Positions 32,334-41,445 of a stretch of 64,000 bases of DNA are shown one piece after another; the first letter of the stretch is position 1, and every line of letters begins with the position of its first letter. Location of the stretch: contig NZ_CP084876.1 of NCBI RefSeq assembly GCF_020525925.1, forward strand, positions 4,526,001-4,590,000, in the 5' to 3' direction. A program made the position numbers and the translations under genes. This DNA comes from Klebsiella quasipneumoniae subsp. quasipneumoniae (lineage in GTDB: Bacteria; Pseudomonadota; Gammaproteobacteria; Enterobacterales; Enterobacteriaceae). The notes beneath the pieces were generated by a model. That model saw only the letters and a program-made list of their open reading frames with translations. It was not told the DNA's origin and did no database searches.

Positions 32334-33022
32334 CAGCCGCGCCCCAGGCTGTAGCCCATCCCGCGATGGGTATTGATTGGCGCCACCTCAGGATTAACGA
32401 CCCGCAGTTTAGCGCGCAGGGTTTTGATGTGGGTGTCGACGGTGCGGTCGAGGCTTTCCCAGGCATCGCTCCACACCAGCTCCATCAGTTGCTGGCGGGA
32501 GAAGACGCGACCGGGCGCGTGAAGCAGCGTTTTCAACAGCAGAAATTCATAGCGCGTCAGGTTCAGCGGCTGGCCGAACCAGCTTATCGACGCCGCCTGC
32601 TCGTCAAGCACAAACTCGCCGACGCGAACTACCGACGAAGGCGCGGCGAATTTTTGCAGCCGCCGCAGCACGCTGCGCACCCGCGCGCAGACTTCGCGCG
32701 GCGAAAACGGCTTGGCGATGTAATCGTCAGCGCCGATTTCCAGCCCCAGCAGCTTATCGACCTCGTCGCTCCGCGCCGTCAGAAACAGCACCGGCAGCGC
32801 CGGAAAGCGCGTCAGCAGGCGCCGACAGAGCTCGAAGCCGCTGATATCCGGCAAGCCGACGTCGAGGATGGCCACATCGGGCGCCTGATGCGCCGCCGCC
32901 TCCAGCGCGGGCAACCCGCGGTCAAAGACGGTGACCTGGAAGCCCTCCTGCTGGAGCATATAAACCAGGGTATCGGCGATACTCTGTTCATCCTCAACTA
33001 ACCAAATCCGTGGCTGCTGCAT
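32333..33022 (-). CDS. creB: Response regulator CreB
   Basis: 229-residue OmpR/PhoB-type regulator activated by CreC. The receiver has E10/D11 (WLVEDEQSIADT), phosphoacceptor D54 (VAILDVGLPDISG) and KPFSPREV. The C-terminal winged helix ends DTHIKTLRAKLRVVNPEVAP and HRGMGYSL. It recognises TTCAC repeats. It sits between creA (12 bp upstream) and creC (overlapping). Confidence 0.97.
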   Translation of the reverse strand: MQQPRIWLVEDEQSIADTLVYMLQQEGFQVTVFDRGLPALEAAAHQAPDVAILDVGLPDISGFELCRRLLTRFPALPVLFLTARSDEVDKLLGLEIGADDYIAKPFSPREVCARVRSVLRRLQKFAAPSSVVRVGEFVLDEQAASISWFGQPLNLTRYEFLLLKTLLHAPGRVFSRQQLMELVWSDAWESLDRTVDTHIKTLRAKLRVVNPEVAPINTHRGMGYSLGRG

Positions 33023-33034
33023 GCGCGCTCCCGT

Positions 33035-33508
33035 TTATTTATTCCAGGGCATAATCGGCACGGCGCTGATGGCGTTCTTCGGCGAACCATCAACCACTTT
33101 ATCCGAATAGGTCAGGTAGACCAGCGCATTGCGTTTCTCATCATAGAAGCGAACGACCTGTAGCTTTTTAAACACCAGCGAGGTGCGCTTCTGGAACACC
33201 ACGTCGCCCTGGCTTTTGCCATTTTTGATTTTGTCCGTCAGCTCAATCGGCCCGACCTGCTGGCAGGAGATGGCCGCGTCGGAGGTATCTTCCGCCAGAC
33301 CCAGCCCGCCTTTGATCCCGCCGGTCTTCGCCCGGCTGATATAGCAGGTCACGTTCTGCACATCCGGATCGTCAAAGGCTTCGACGACAATTTTGTGATC
33401 CGGCCCTAACCATTTGAAGACCGTATCCACGGAACCAATCTGCTCCGCCTGAGCGACCTGGCAGCCGGCCAGCAGCAGCAGACCCATCGCAAACTTCTTG
33501 TATTTCAT
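33035..33508 (-). CDS. creA: Exported protein CreA, here with a lipobox
   Basis: 157-residue protein of unknown function, first gene of the cre operon. The mature part is highly conserved ([20 protein letters not shown], then [13 protein letters not shown]). The start M at 33508 matches E. coli. The signal peptide reads [19 protein letters not shown]13-A14-G15-C16 is a textbook lipobox, whereas E. coli CreA, as I recall it, lacks this Cys. Cleavage at the later AQA-E is the alternative. If lipidated, Gln at +2 would favour the outer membrane. Confidence 0.92.
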   Translation of the reverse strand: MKYKKFAMGLLLLAGCQVAQAEQIGSVDTVFKWLGPDHKIVVEAFDDPDVQNVTCYISRAKTGGIKGGLGLAEDTSDAAISCQQVGPIELTDKIKNGKSQGDVVFQKRTSLVFKKLQVVRFYDEKRNALVYLTYSDKVVDGSPKNAISAVPIMPWNK

Positions 33509-33717
33509 ATTGTTACCATTCTTAAAAAATATAGCTGAGTGATTATCACGCACTTTGCGGAAAAGGTTTATAGATCACAGCTTTACAAAATTCTCGTTCA
33601 GATCCACGGACCTACCGCATTTAAAAGCAAAAAAAACACTGAATGCTAAAACATCAAAAAATGCTATTATCCGCTACTTTAATATCAGGCACCTGTGTTT
33701 AAGGATGGGGACATTTT

Positions 33718-34587
33718 ATGGATCAAGCAGGGATTATTCGCGATCTCCTTAGCTGGCTGGAAGGTCACCTGGATCAGCCGCTTTCTCTGGACAATGTGGC
33801 GGCGAAGGCGGGTTATTCCAAGTGGCATTTGCAGCGAATGTTTAAGGATGTCACCGGCCATGCCATCGGTGCCTATATTCGCGCGCGCCGGTTGTCGAAA
33901 TCAGCTGTCGCATTACGCCTTACCGCCCGTCCAATCCTTGATATTGCGCTGCAGTACCGTTTCGACTCCCAGCAGACCTTCACCCGGGCGTTTAAGAAGC
34001 AGTTCTCGCTGACGCCGGCGCTCTACCGCCGCTCGCCGGACTGGAGCTCGTTCGGTATGCGTCCGCCGCTGCGTCTTGGCGAGTTTACCCTGCCGAAACA
34101 TGAATTTGTCGCCCTGCCCACGACTCAACTGCTGGGGGTAACCCAGAGCTATACCTGTAAGCTGGAGGAAATCTCCGACTTCCGCAACCAGATGCGGGTC
34201 CAGTTCTGGCGCGATTTCCTCGGCAACTCGCCGTCGATCCCCCCGGTGCTCTATGGGCTGCATGAACCGCGTCCGAGCCTGGAGAAAGACGATGAACAGG
34301 AAGTGTTCTATACCACCGCGCTGACGCCGGAGATGGCTAACGGCCACCTGCAGAACGCCCATCCGGTGACGCTGGAGGGCGGCGAGTATGTCATGTTTAC
34401 GTATGAAGGGCTGGGTACCGGCCTGCAGGAATTCATCCTGACGGTCTACGGCACCTGCATGCCGATGCTGAACCTGACGCGTCGCAAGGGGCTGGATATT
34501 GAACGCTTCTATCCTGAAGATGAAAGCCGGGATCAGGCCACGCCGATTCAGTTGCGCTGCGAATATCTGATCCCGATCCGCCGTTAA
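33718..34587 (+). CDS. rob: AraC/XylS-type regulator Rob
   Basis: 289-residue regulator of the marA/soxS/rob regulon (efflux, solvent and oxidant tolerance). The N-terminal DNA-binding domain has two HTHs (SLDNVAAKAGYSKWHLQRMF and ILDIALQYRFDSQQTFTRAF). The C-terminal GyrI-like domain (from about residue 120) binds bile salts and similar ligands. Length equals E. coli Rob. Its last 4 bp overlap the convergent gpmB stop. Confidence 0.98.
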   Translation: MDQAGIIRDLLSWLEGHLDQPLSLDNVAAKAGYSKWHLQRMFKDVTGHAIGAYIRARRLSKSAVALRLTARPILDIALQYRFDSQQTFTRAFKKQFSLTPALYRRSPDWSSFGMRPPLRLGEFTLPKHEFVALPTTQLLGVTQSYTCKLEEISDFRNQMRVQFWRDFLGNSPSIPPVLYGLHEPRPSLEKDDEQEVFYTTALTPEMANGHLQNAHPVTLEGGEYVMFTYEGLGTGLQEFILTVYGTCMPMLNLTRRKGLDIERFYPEDESRDQATPIQLRCEYLIPIRR

Positions 34588-35231
34588 CGCTGCAGCTCGT
34601 CCATCGCGGGGGCGTCAAGATGCGAGACGTCGCCCGCCGTTTCCACCACCCAGCCGGAAGCCAGCCACGGGCTCTGCTGATAATCGACGCGCGAGATAGA
34701 GCAGTTGCGCAGACGCAGACGACGCTCTGCGTACGCCGGCAGCCCTAAAATCGTGCTCACCAGGCAGCCCAGCGCGATACCATGACTCACCAGCAGTGGT
34801 CGACTACCGGCCGGTAATTCCAGACAGGCTGCCAGCGCCGCATGCATGCGTTCGCTAAGCTCCTGCATCGATTCGCCCTGAGGAATACGACCATCCGGCG
34901 TGCCGTTGACCAGCTGGCGGCGCCAGCCCTCTTCTTCTTCGCTGAGCGAGTCGATATGGCGCTTCTCCAGCACCCCCATATCCAGCTCGCGCAGGCGCGC
35001 ATCGGCGATCACGCTGCAGCCGCAGGCTTCGGCGATAATCTCTGCTGTGCGGCGGGTTCGTCCCAGATCGCTGGTAATGATATGGGTGATCCCCAGCGTT
35101 CTGGCGCGCTCGCCAACCTGCCAGGCCTGGCGCTCACCGTGTGCGGTCAGCGGGCTGTCGGACTGACCCTGAATACGTCGCTCGGCGTTCCACTGCGTTT
35201 CACCGTGGCGAACAAGGTATACCTGTAACAT
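34584..35231 (-). CDS. gpmB: Phosphoglycerate-mutase-like phosphatase GpmB
   Basis: 215-residue histidine phosphatase superfamily protein. The catalytic motif LVRHGETQWN has H9, and a second conserved His lies in LVSHGIALGC. It is named as a cofactor-dependent phosphoglycerate mutase, but homologues act mainly as phosphatases on small phosphates. It converges with rob, overlapping by 4 bp, and is divergent from yjjX. Confidence 0.94.
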   Translation of the reverse strand: MLQVYLVRHGETQWNAERRIQGQSDSPLTAHGERQAWQVGERARTLGITHIITSDLGRTRRTAEIIAEACGCSVIADARLRELDMGVLEKRHIDSLSEEEEGWRRQLVNGTPDGRIPQGESMQELSERMHAALAACLELPAGSRPLLVSHGIALGCLVSTILGLPAYAERRLRLRNCSISRVDYQQSPWLASGWVVETAGDVSHLDAPAMDELQR

Positions 35232-35344
35232 GCTTTTTTTCCGTTCTGAACTCGTTATCGACCGCTTTCGGGCATTACCGCCTGCCCTGGGGGTGATTTA
35301 GAGTATACTGCGATGACGTTAGTTTATTCTGAGTTGTTTTGATT

Positions 35345-35860
35345 ATGCACCATGTTGTCTCAGCGACCACTAATCCCGCCAAAATTCAGGCAATTCTGCA
35401 GGCTTTTGACGAGATTTTCGGCGAAGGATCCTGCCACATTGAGTCCGTATCCGTCGAGAGCGGCGTGCCGGAACAGCCCTTCGGCAGCGAGGAAACGCGC
35501 GCTGGCGCACGAAATCGCGTCGCTAATGCGCGCCTCGCCCAGCCCCATGCCGATTTCTGGGTCGCCATCGAAGCCGGAATTGACGATGGCAGTACCTTTA
35601 GCTGGGTGGTCATCGAAAGCGCCAGCCAGCGCGGAGAAGCGCGCTCAGCCACGCTGCCGTTGCCTGACGTTATTCTTGAGCAGGTTCGCGCTGGCGAAGC
35701 CCTCGGGCCGGTCATGTCGCAGTATACCGGCATCGATCAGATCGGTCGTAAAGAGGGGGCGATTGGGGTTTTCACCGGCGGCAAATTAACCCGCAGCAGC
35801 GTTTACCATCAGGCGGTCGTGCTGGCGTTAAGCCCGTTCCACAACGCTATTTATCGCTAG
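35345..35860 (+). CDS. yjjX: Non-canonical purine NTP phosphatase (ITPase/XTPase) YjjX
   Basis: 171-residue enzyme that hydrolyses ITP and XTP, cleaning the nucleotide pool. It starts [20 protein letters not shown]. Conserved [11 protein letters not shown] and [10 protein letters not shown] segments match the YjjX family. The frame extends two codons further 5' to a TTG, but the ATG at 35345 fits the homologue. Its last 14 bp overlap the trpR 3' end on the other strand. Confidence 0.94.
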   Translation: MHHVVSATTNPAKIQAILQAFDEIFGEGSCHIESVSVESGVPEQPFGSEETRAGARNRVANARLAQPHADFWVAIEAGIDDGSTFSWVVIESASQRGEARSATLPLPDVILEQVRAGEALGPVMSQYTGIDQIGRKEGAIGVFTGGKLTRSSVYHQAVVLALSPFHNAIYR

Positions 35861-36176
35861 CCAGCAGCGTCTGCTCCAGCCACTGGCGCAGCTCAACCGG
35901 CGCCGACTTCAGGCTGTTCGACCCGCGGGTAATGGTCGCAATGCCGGCGCCGAGCTCATTTTTCAGCTCGCGCTGGCTCATCTCGCCGCGCAGCAGCTCT
36001 TCGATAATGCGCACCCGGGTTCCCAGCGCTTCGCGCTCATCAGGGGTTAGCATTAGCTGCAGCAGCGGCAAATGCAGATCCTGCGCATAGGCCTGCTGTA
36101 GCAGCGCCACAAAGCGCAGCCACTCCTGATGACGTTGTTCGGCAACGGCCGCGGAATAGGGAGATTGTTGGGTCAT
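35847..36176 (-). CDS. trpR: Trp operon repressor
   Basis: 109-residue all-helical dimeric repressor that binds tryptophan and shuts off trp, aroH and its own gene. The helix-turn-helix is [40 protein letters not shown] forms the Trp-binding core. The ATG at 36176 ([20 protein letters not shown]) matches E. coli; the longer upstream frame is not coding. A trp operator lies about 50 bp upstream and overlaps the slt-trpR gap. Convergent with yjjX. Confidence 0.98.
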   Translation of the reverse strand: MTQQSPYSAAVAEQRHQEWLRFVALLQQAYAQDLHLPLLQLMLTPDEREALGTRVRIIEELLRGEMSQRELKNELGAGIATITRGSNSLKSAPVELRQWLEQTLLASDK

Positions 36177-36194
36177 ATCGCGCCACCATATTGA

Positions 36195-36218
36195 GACGGG
36201 CAGCTTACGCTGCCCGTC
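36195..36218 (-). other. Hairpin in the trpR leader
   Basis: GACGGGCAGC/GCTGCCCGTC around a 4-base loop: a perfect 10-bp stem between the trp operator and the trpR ATG, with no T run. It may be the 3' end signal of slt or a structured 5' leader of trpR mRNA. Confidence 0.5.
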
Positions 36219-36222
36219 GAAT

Positions 36223-36240
36223 GTACTCTTCAACGAGTAC
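36223..36240 (-). promoter_or_regulatory. trp operator of trpR
   Basis: GTACTC-N6-GAGTAC, a perfect inverted repeat (36223-36228 and 36235-36240), as in the E. coli trpR operator. It gives autoregulation by TrpR with tryptophan. It lies 47 bp before the trpR start. Confidence 0.88.
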
Positions 36241-36264
36241 AAAGCATAACATACTTCCCGGCGA

Positions 36265-38202
36265 TCAGTAACGCTGCCGCCACTCCGCATCGCTGAAGAG
36301 CTTATCCTGCTGTCCCATAAAGTAGCGGTAGTAGGCGTCATAGGAGAGGACATTCTTCACGTAGCCGCGGGTTTCCGAGAACGGAATACTCTCGACAAAC
36401 GCCACGGCGTCGATCCGTCCGGCGCTGTTCCCCTGCCAGGTGCGTACCCGACCCGGCCCGGCGTTATAGGCCGCCGAGGCGTAGATGCGGTTATTGCCGA
36501 ACTGCTGGTAAACGTACTGCAGATAGCTGGTGCCGATGTTGATGTTGGTTTCCGGATCCAATAGCTGCGACGGGCCGCTGTAGCCGGGAATGCGGAACAT
36601 GCTGACGGTATGCGTCGCGGTGCCCGGCATAATCTGCATCAGCCCGCTGGCGCCGACCGGCGAGCGCACTTTCGGGTTCCAGGCGCTCTCCTGGCGGGCA
36701 ATGGCCATCGCGTAGCTCTGCGGAATATCTTTACCGCTGATATAGCGGGCAAACAGATCGTTATAGGCCAGCGGGAAGCGCTCCTCCAGCTGATCCCACA
36801 GCTTGCCGGCGATCGTCGCCTGCACGCTCAGATCCCACCAGTGCTGATCGAAGGCATAGCGCGCCAGCTGCGCCTGCTGAGATTTCGTGCGGCTGGTGAC
36901 CAGATTCGCCCATTCGGTGCGCGCGGTGTTATCCATATTCCAGTACATCAGCTCGCGTACCCGGGCCATCTCCGGACCGGAAGCCAGCGCCGGATCGAGC
37001 GTGCCAGTCGCTTTATCGATGCGGAAGGTATACTCCTCGCCGAGACGCTGTGCGGCGACCATCGGGTAGAAACCGCGCTGCTGCATCAACGACCGGAGGA
37101 TCGCCTGCGCCTCCTCGTCCCTGCCGCGCTCCAGCAACAGATCCGCCTGCCAGTAGCGCCATTCGTCTTTCTCTTTCGCCTCCATCGGCAGGCGCGCCAG
37201 CCAGGTATTCAGGCCATGGCGATCGCCCGTCCCCAGCGCCATCCGCACCCGCCGCTCCACCAGCGGCGTGGACTGCGATCGCATAATCGCATCGTCGCGC
37301 CAGATGGCCTGCTCTTCGGTCACATCGTTCCCCATCAGGCGCCAGGCGACAATATCGCGTAGCTCCTGGGTCTGATCCTCATTGAGCTGCTGGGCCTGCA
37401 CCAGCGAAGGGATCATCAAACGGGCATTTTCCACATCCTGACGGGCGACGCTGGCGAAGGCGACGGCGGCCATCTGGCGGGTAAAGTCCGTCGCCCCGGT
37501 GGTGCGGGCAAAGGTCAGGACGCTGTTAGGATCGTTAGCCAGAGCGACCACGGCGCTGGCGATGCTCTGGTAATTGGCGGGCATCTGCTGGGCCAGCGAT
37601 TTCACCAGCCCGATATTGCCGGCCTTCATCGCCAGGCGGATCCGTTCGAGATAAGCCAGCGGATCCTGCTGGCCGGAGTCGCGCCAGGCGCTGAACAGCG
37701 GTTCACAGGCGCCGGGCTGGTTCTTGCCCGTCAGCCAGAGGTCTTTCGCTCCGCTCCAGGCCTCCTGCGACTGCCCCACGCTCAGTTTGGCGTAGTAGTA
37801 GTTGCACTGCGCCTCGGTGCTGGTCGGCTTATCGGGACTAAACGCCAGCAAGCCGCGCCAGTCGCTGCGCCGGGCCAGTTCATTCACGAAGCGCGAACGT
37901 AATGAACGCGCGGGGGGCAGCGTCGGGTTGGCGTCAATAAAGTTTTTCACCACCAGCGCCGGCTGGTTCATCAGATCGTCGGTAATCTGCCGGTACTGCA
38001 AATAGGGATACAGGGGATAGGTGCTTAACGTGGGCATCAGCTGGTCAACCACATCCATCTGCCGGTTATCCCACGCCTGCTTAATTTGTGCGTAGCGGCT
38101 GCGCTGTTCATCCAGTGAATCCGCATGCGCCAGCTGACTCAACGCCAACAGACCAACGCTGGCAGCCAAAAGATGCCACGCCATTTTTTTGGCTTTTTCC
38201 AC
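36265..38202 (-). CDS. slt: Soluble lytic murein transglycosylase Slt70
   Basis: Periplasmic enzyme that cleaves peptidoglycan glycan strands to 1,6-anhydromuropeptides. The GTG at 38202 (645 residues) has GAGGAAGA 8 bp upstream and the E. coli length; an ATG eight codons earlier lacks a good Shine-Dalgarno. A signal peptide ends near AHA-D. A long superhelical alpha domain (U and L) is followed by a goose-lysozyme-like C domain with catalytic E505 in [10 protein letters not shown], then [10 protein letters not shown] and [10 protein letters not shown]505 minus the 27-residue signal gives the known E478. Confidence 0.96.
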   Translation of the reverse strand: MEKAKKMAWHLLAASVGLLALSQLAHADSLDEQRSRYAQIKQAWDNRQMDVVDQLMPTLSTYPLYPYLQYRQITDDLMNQPALVVKNFIDANPTLPPARSLRSRFVNELARRSDWRGLLAFSPDKPTSTEAQCNYYYAKLSVGQSQEAWSGAKDLWLTGKNQPGACEPLFSAWRDSGQQDPLAYLERIRLAMKAGNIGLVKSLAQQMPANYQSIASAVVALANDPNSVLTFARTTGATDFTRQMAAVAFASVARQDVENARLMIPSLVQAQQLNEDQTQELRDIVAWRLMGNDVTEEQAIWRDDAIMRSQSTPLVERRVRMALGTGDRHGLNTWLARLPMEAKEKDEWRYWQADLLLERGRDEEAQAILRSLMQQRGFYPMVAAQRLGEEYTFRIDKATGTLDPALASGPEMARVRELMYWNMDNTARTEWANLVTSRTKSQQAQLARYAFDQHWWDLSVQATIAGKLWDQLEERFPLAYNDLFARYISGKDIPQSYAMAIARQESAWNPKVRSPVGASGLMQIMPGTATHTVSMFRIPGYSGPSQLLDPETNINIGTSYLQYVYQQFGNNRIYASAAYNAGPGRVRTWQGNSAGRIDAVAFVESIPFSETRGYVKNVLSYDAYYRYFMGQQDKLFSDAEWRQRY

Positions 38203-38430
38203 AAGCTCTTCCTCTTTCAGGTGCATTTTCGCAGCATCGTGCCGCTTAAAAGCCCCTGCCGGTTCGGCAGGCGGCTTTACTTATGCTAATCAGACAACGC
38301 TAAACGCGCCATGTCCTGAACATTTTTTTACGCTTCTGTGAATCCTGTCGCCTCGCTGGGATTAGCGCGCGAAAAAGGCTACACTTCGGCTTTGAACTAT
38401 CTATCAAAATAGAAAGAGGCGAAGTCCAAC

Positions 38431-40098
38431 GTGGCTCAATTCGTTTATACCATGCATCGTGTCGGCAAAGTGGTTCCGCCGAAACGTCATATTTTGAAAA
38501 ATATCTCCCTCAGCTTTTTCCCTGGCGCAAAAATCGGTGTGCTCGGTCTGAACGGCGCCGGTAAATCTACCCTGCTGCGCATCATGGCCGGTATCGACAC
38601 CGAGATCGAAGGTGAAGCGCGTCCGCAGCCTGGCATTAAAATCGGCTACCTGCCGCAGGAGCCGCAGCTCAACCCGGAGCACACCGTGCGCGAGTCCGTT
38701 GAAGAAGCGGTCGCCGAAGTGGTTAACGCGCTGAAGGGCCTGGACGAAGTCTATGCCAAATACGCCGAGCCGGATGCAGACTTCGATAAGCTTGCCGCAC
38801 AGCAAGGCAAGTTCGAAGAAATTATCCAGGCGCACGACGGCCACAATCTGAACGTGCAGCTGGAGCGCGCGGCCGACGCCCTGCGCCTGCCGGACTGGGA
38901 TGCGAAAATCGCCAATCTTTCCGGTGGTGAACGCCGCCGCGTCGCGCTGTGCCGCCTGCTGCTGGAAAAACCAGACATGCTGCTGCTCGACGAACCGACC
39001 AACCACCTGGACGCCGAGTCCGTCGCCTGGCTGGAACGCTTCCTGCACGACTTCGAAGGCACCGTGGTGGCAATTACCCACGACCGTTACTTCCTCGATA
39101 ACGTCGCCGGTTGGATCCTCGAACTTGACCGCGGCGAAGGTATTCCGTGGGAAGGCAACTACTCCTCCTGGCTGGAGCAGAAAGATCAGCGTCTGGCGCA
39201 GGAAGCCTCTCAGGAAGCCGCGCGTCGCAAATCCATCGAGAAAGAGCTCGAGTGGGTTCGCCAGGGCGCGAAAGGCCGTCAGTCCAAGGGCAAAGCCCGT
39301 CTGGCGCGCTTTGAAGAGCTCAACAACGTTGAATACCAGAAACGTAACGAGACCAACGAACTGTTCATTCCGCCAGGCGCGCGTCTGGGCGATAAAGTTC
39401 TGGAAGTCAGCAACTTGCGTAAATCCTACGGCGACCGCGTGCTGATCGACGATCTGAGCTTCTCGGTACCGAAGGGCGCTATCGTCGGCATCATCGGCCC
39501 GAACGGCGCGGGTAAATCAACGCTGTTCCGCATGATGTCCGGCCAGGAACAGCCAGATTCCGGCACCATCACCCTGGGCGAAACCGTTAAGCTGGCCTCC
39601 GTCGATCAGTTCCGCGACGCGATGGACAACAGCAAGACCGTGTGGGAAGAGGTCTCCGGTGGTCTGGATATCATGAAGATCGGCAACACCGAGATGCCGA
39701 GCCGCGCCTACGTGGGCCGCTTTAACTTCAAAGGCGTAGACCAGGGCAAACGCGTTGGCGAACTGTCCGGCGGTGAACGCGGTCGTCTGCACCTGGCGAA
39801 GCTGCTGCAGGTTGGCGGTAACGTACTGCTGCTCGATGAACCGACCAACGACCTGGATATCGAAACCCTGCGCGCGCTGGAAAACGCCCTGCTGGAGTTC
39901 CCGGGCTGCGCGATGGTTATCTCGCACGACCGTTGGTTCCTTGACCGTATCGCCACCCACATTCTGGATTACCAGGATGAAGGTAAGGTGGAGTTCTTTG
40001 AAGGTAACTTTACCGAGTACGAAGAGTACAAGAAACGCACCCTCGGCGCCGACGCGCTGGAGCCGAAGCGAATCAAGTACAAACGTATCTCAAAATAA
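38431..40098 (+). CDS. ettA: Energy-dependent translational throttle protein EttA
   Basis: 555-residue ABC-F ATPase without membrane segments. It binds the ribosomal E site and gates entry into elongation according to the ATP/ADP ratio. Two ABC domains: Walker A GLNGAGKST (about residue 36) and GPNGAGKST (about 357), with signatures LSGGERRRVALCRLL and LSGGERGRLHLAKLL. The Arm insertion lies in the first domain, and a charged linker joins the two domains (about residues 240-310). It is divergent from slt and has its own terminator. Confidence 0.98.
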   Translation: MAQFVYTMHRVGKVVPPKRHILKNISLSFFPGAKIGVLGLNGAGKSTLLRIMAGIDTEIEGEARPQPGIKIGYLPQEPQLNPEHTVRESVEEAVAEVVNALKGLDEVYAKYAEPDADFDKLAAQQGKFEEIIQAHDGHNLNVQLERAADALRLPDWDAKIANLSGGERRRVALCRLLLEKPDMLLLDEPTNHLDAESVAWLERFLHDFEGTVVAITHDRYFLDNVAGWILELDRGEGIPWEGNYSSWLEQKDQRLAQEASQEAARRKSIEKELEWVRQGAKGRQSKGKARLARFEELNNVEYQKRNETNELFIPPGARLGDKVLEVSNLRKSYGDRVLIDDLSFSVPKGAIVGIIGPNGAGKSTLFRMMSGQEQPDSGTITLGETVKLASVDQFRDAMDNSKTVWEEVSGGLDIMKIGNTEMPSRAYVGRFNFKGVDQGKRVGELSGGERGRLHLAKLLQVGGNVLLLDEPTNDLDIETLRALENALLEFPGCAMVISHDRWFLDRIATHILDYQDEGKVEFFEGNFTEYEEYKKRTLGADALEPKRIKYKRISK

Positions 40099-40103
40099 AA
40101 TGC

Positions 40104-40130
40104 AAAAAGGCAACGCAAGTTGCCTTTTTT
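40104..40130 (+). terminator. Rho-independent terminator after ettA
   Basis: AAAAAGGCAAC, loop GCAA, GTTGCCTTTTT: an 11-bp stem 5 bp after the stop, with a T run. Confidence 0.92.
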
Positions 40131-40140
40131 AATGTTTGCT

Positions 40141-40175
40141 CCCTCTCCCACCGGGAGAGGGCCGGGGTGAGGGCA
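40141..40175. repeat. Enterobacterial intergenic palindromic repeat
   Basis: CCCTCTCCC, loop ACC, GGGAGAGGG, then CCGGGGTGAGGGC. This unit is a familiar dispersed intergenic repeat in Klebsiella and Enterobacter. It fills the gap between ettA and nadR, which are convergent. Confidence 0.7.
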
Positions 40176-40191
40176 TCAGCCCGCAGAGGAT

Positions 40192-41424
40192 CTACCCCTG
40201 CTCCCCCATCAGCTGCTTCACCAGCTCGACGCAGCGCAGGAAGCGCGTATCGTAGTCCGACTCCTTAACATGGACGAACTCGATCTCATTCTCTTTCAGC
40301 AGCGACACCAGCAGCGACTGAAACTCTTTACGATCCACCGAACTCCCAAGGCTGCGTAACCCATCGGCCACCCACGGGGTATTGTTCTCCAGCAGGATCA
40401 CCAGATCGAAGCGGTATTCATCAATCAGCGCCTGCACGAACGGGTGCTCTCGCCCCTCGTACTTCAGGCAGAACGCCTGAGTGCTGACGAAGTCGGTATC
40501 GATAAACGCCACCTTGTTGGCATATTTCACTGCGAAATCAATATACTGGGCATGCCCGAGGGCTATTTTATCGTAATCCGAATACTGGAGCGCCATCTCA
40601 TCGCCGCCGAGATGCGAAAAGACATAATCCCGGCCATATTCCCAGGCGCTGGTGGTATTGAAGATATTGGCGAGCTTATTAACCAGCGTTGATTTCCCGC
40701 TCGACTCGCCGCCGAGGATCGCCACCGTCCGCACAAAGAACGGTTTCACTTCCGTCGGAATATATTCCCAGTAACGGAACGGGTTCTCGCGGATCTGGCC
40801 GCCGCTAATATTCATAAAGGTCCGCTTAGGATCGATAAGCACCGTCTCGATCCCCAGATGCTCAAGGTACTGCGGCGCATCGGCCTCTTCCGAGGTATAG
40901 ATCCGGTTCGGCTCGATCCCTTTTTCGCTCATAAAAGCGCGGATACCATGACTCCACACATCCCAGCCGTGCGGATAGGGTTCCATCCCCTCTTCATTGA
41001 AGGCATGGATGCGAATATTCTTCTGATATTTAAAAGTTTGCAGCAGCCAGCGCAGGCGGTCAGGCACCGTCGGCTGCTGCGACATGGCGCTCTCTTCAAA
41101 CAGCTCGCGGTCGCGAGTGTCGTCATAGCCCATGATGATATGCAGCTCATCGACCTGGCTACAGGCGCGTTGAATCAAATAGATGTGCCCGGTATGCAGC
41201 GGGTAAAATTTACCAAACACCACGCCGACGCTTTTCTGTCGGCGGGGAAACTCCAGCCCGAGGAAACGATGCAGCGCTTCTAGCTTCTGCGCGCTCGGGC
41301 TTTTGATTTTGGCATTCAACAGTTGGCTGAGATACCCCTTGGTCATCCCGCTGGCTTCCGCCACCTGCTGCAGGGTACAGCCTTTCTGCTTTATGGCGCT
41401 TTTTAAATAGTCAAATGACGACAT
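40192..41424 (-). CDS. nadR: NAD regulator / NMN adenylyltransferase / ribosylnicotinamide kinase NadR
   Basis: 410-residue trifunctional protein. Residues about 1-60 form an HTH (CTLQQVAEASGMTKGYLSQL) that represses NAD-synthesis genes. The middle nucleotidyltransferase has GVVFGKFYPLHTGHIYLIQR. The C-terminal kinase has the P-loop GGESSGKST and phosphorylates nicotinamide riboside. It lies downstream of radA on the same strand (21-bp gap), in the serB-radA-nadR operon. Confidence 0.97.
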   Translation of the reverse strand: MSSFDYLKSAIKQKGCTLQQVAEASGMTKGYLSQLLNAKIKSPSAQKLEALHRFLGLEFPRRQKSVGVVFGKFYPLHTGHIYLIQRACSQVDELHIIMGYDDTRDRELFEESAMSQQPTVPDRLRWLLQTFKYQKNIRIHAFNEEGMEPYPHGWDVWSHGIRAFMSEKGIEPNRIYTSEEADAPQYLEHLGIETVLIDPKRTFMNISGGQIRENPFRYWEYIPTEVKPFFVRTVAILGGESSGKSTLVNKLANIFNTTSAWEYGRDYVFSHLGGDEMALQYSDYDKIALGHAQYIDFAVKYANKVAFIDTDFVSTQAFCLKYEGREHPFVQALIDEYRFDLVILLENNTPWVADGLRSLGSSVDRKEFQSLLVSLLKENEIEFVHVKESDYDTRFLRCVELVKQLMGEQG

Positions 41425-41445
41425 CGCTAATCTCCTTTTAACTTA

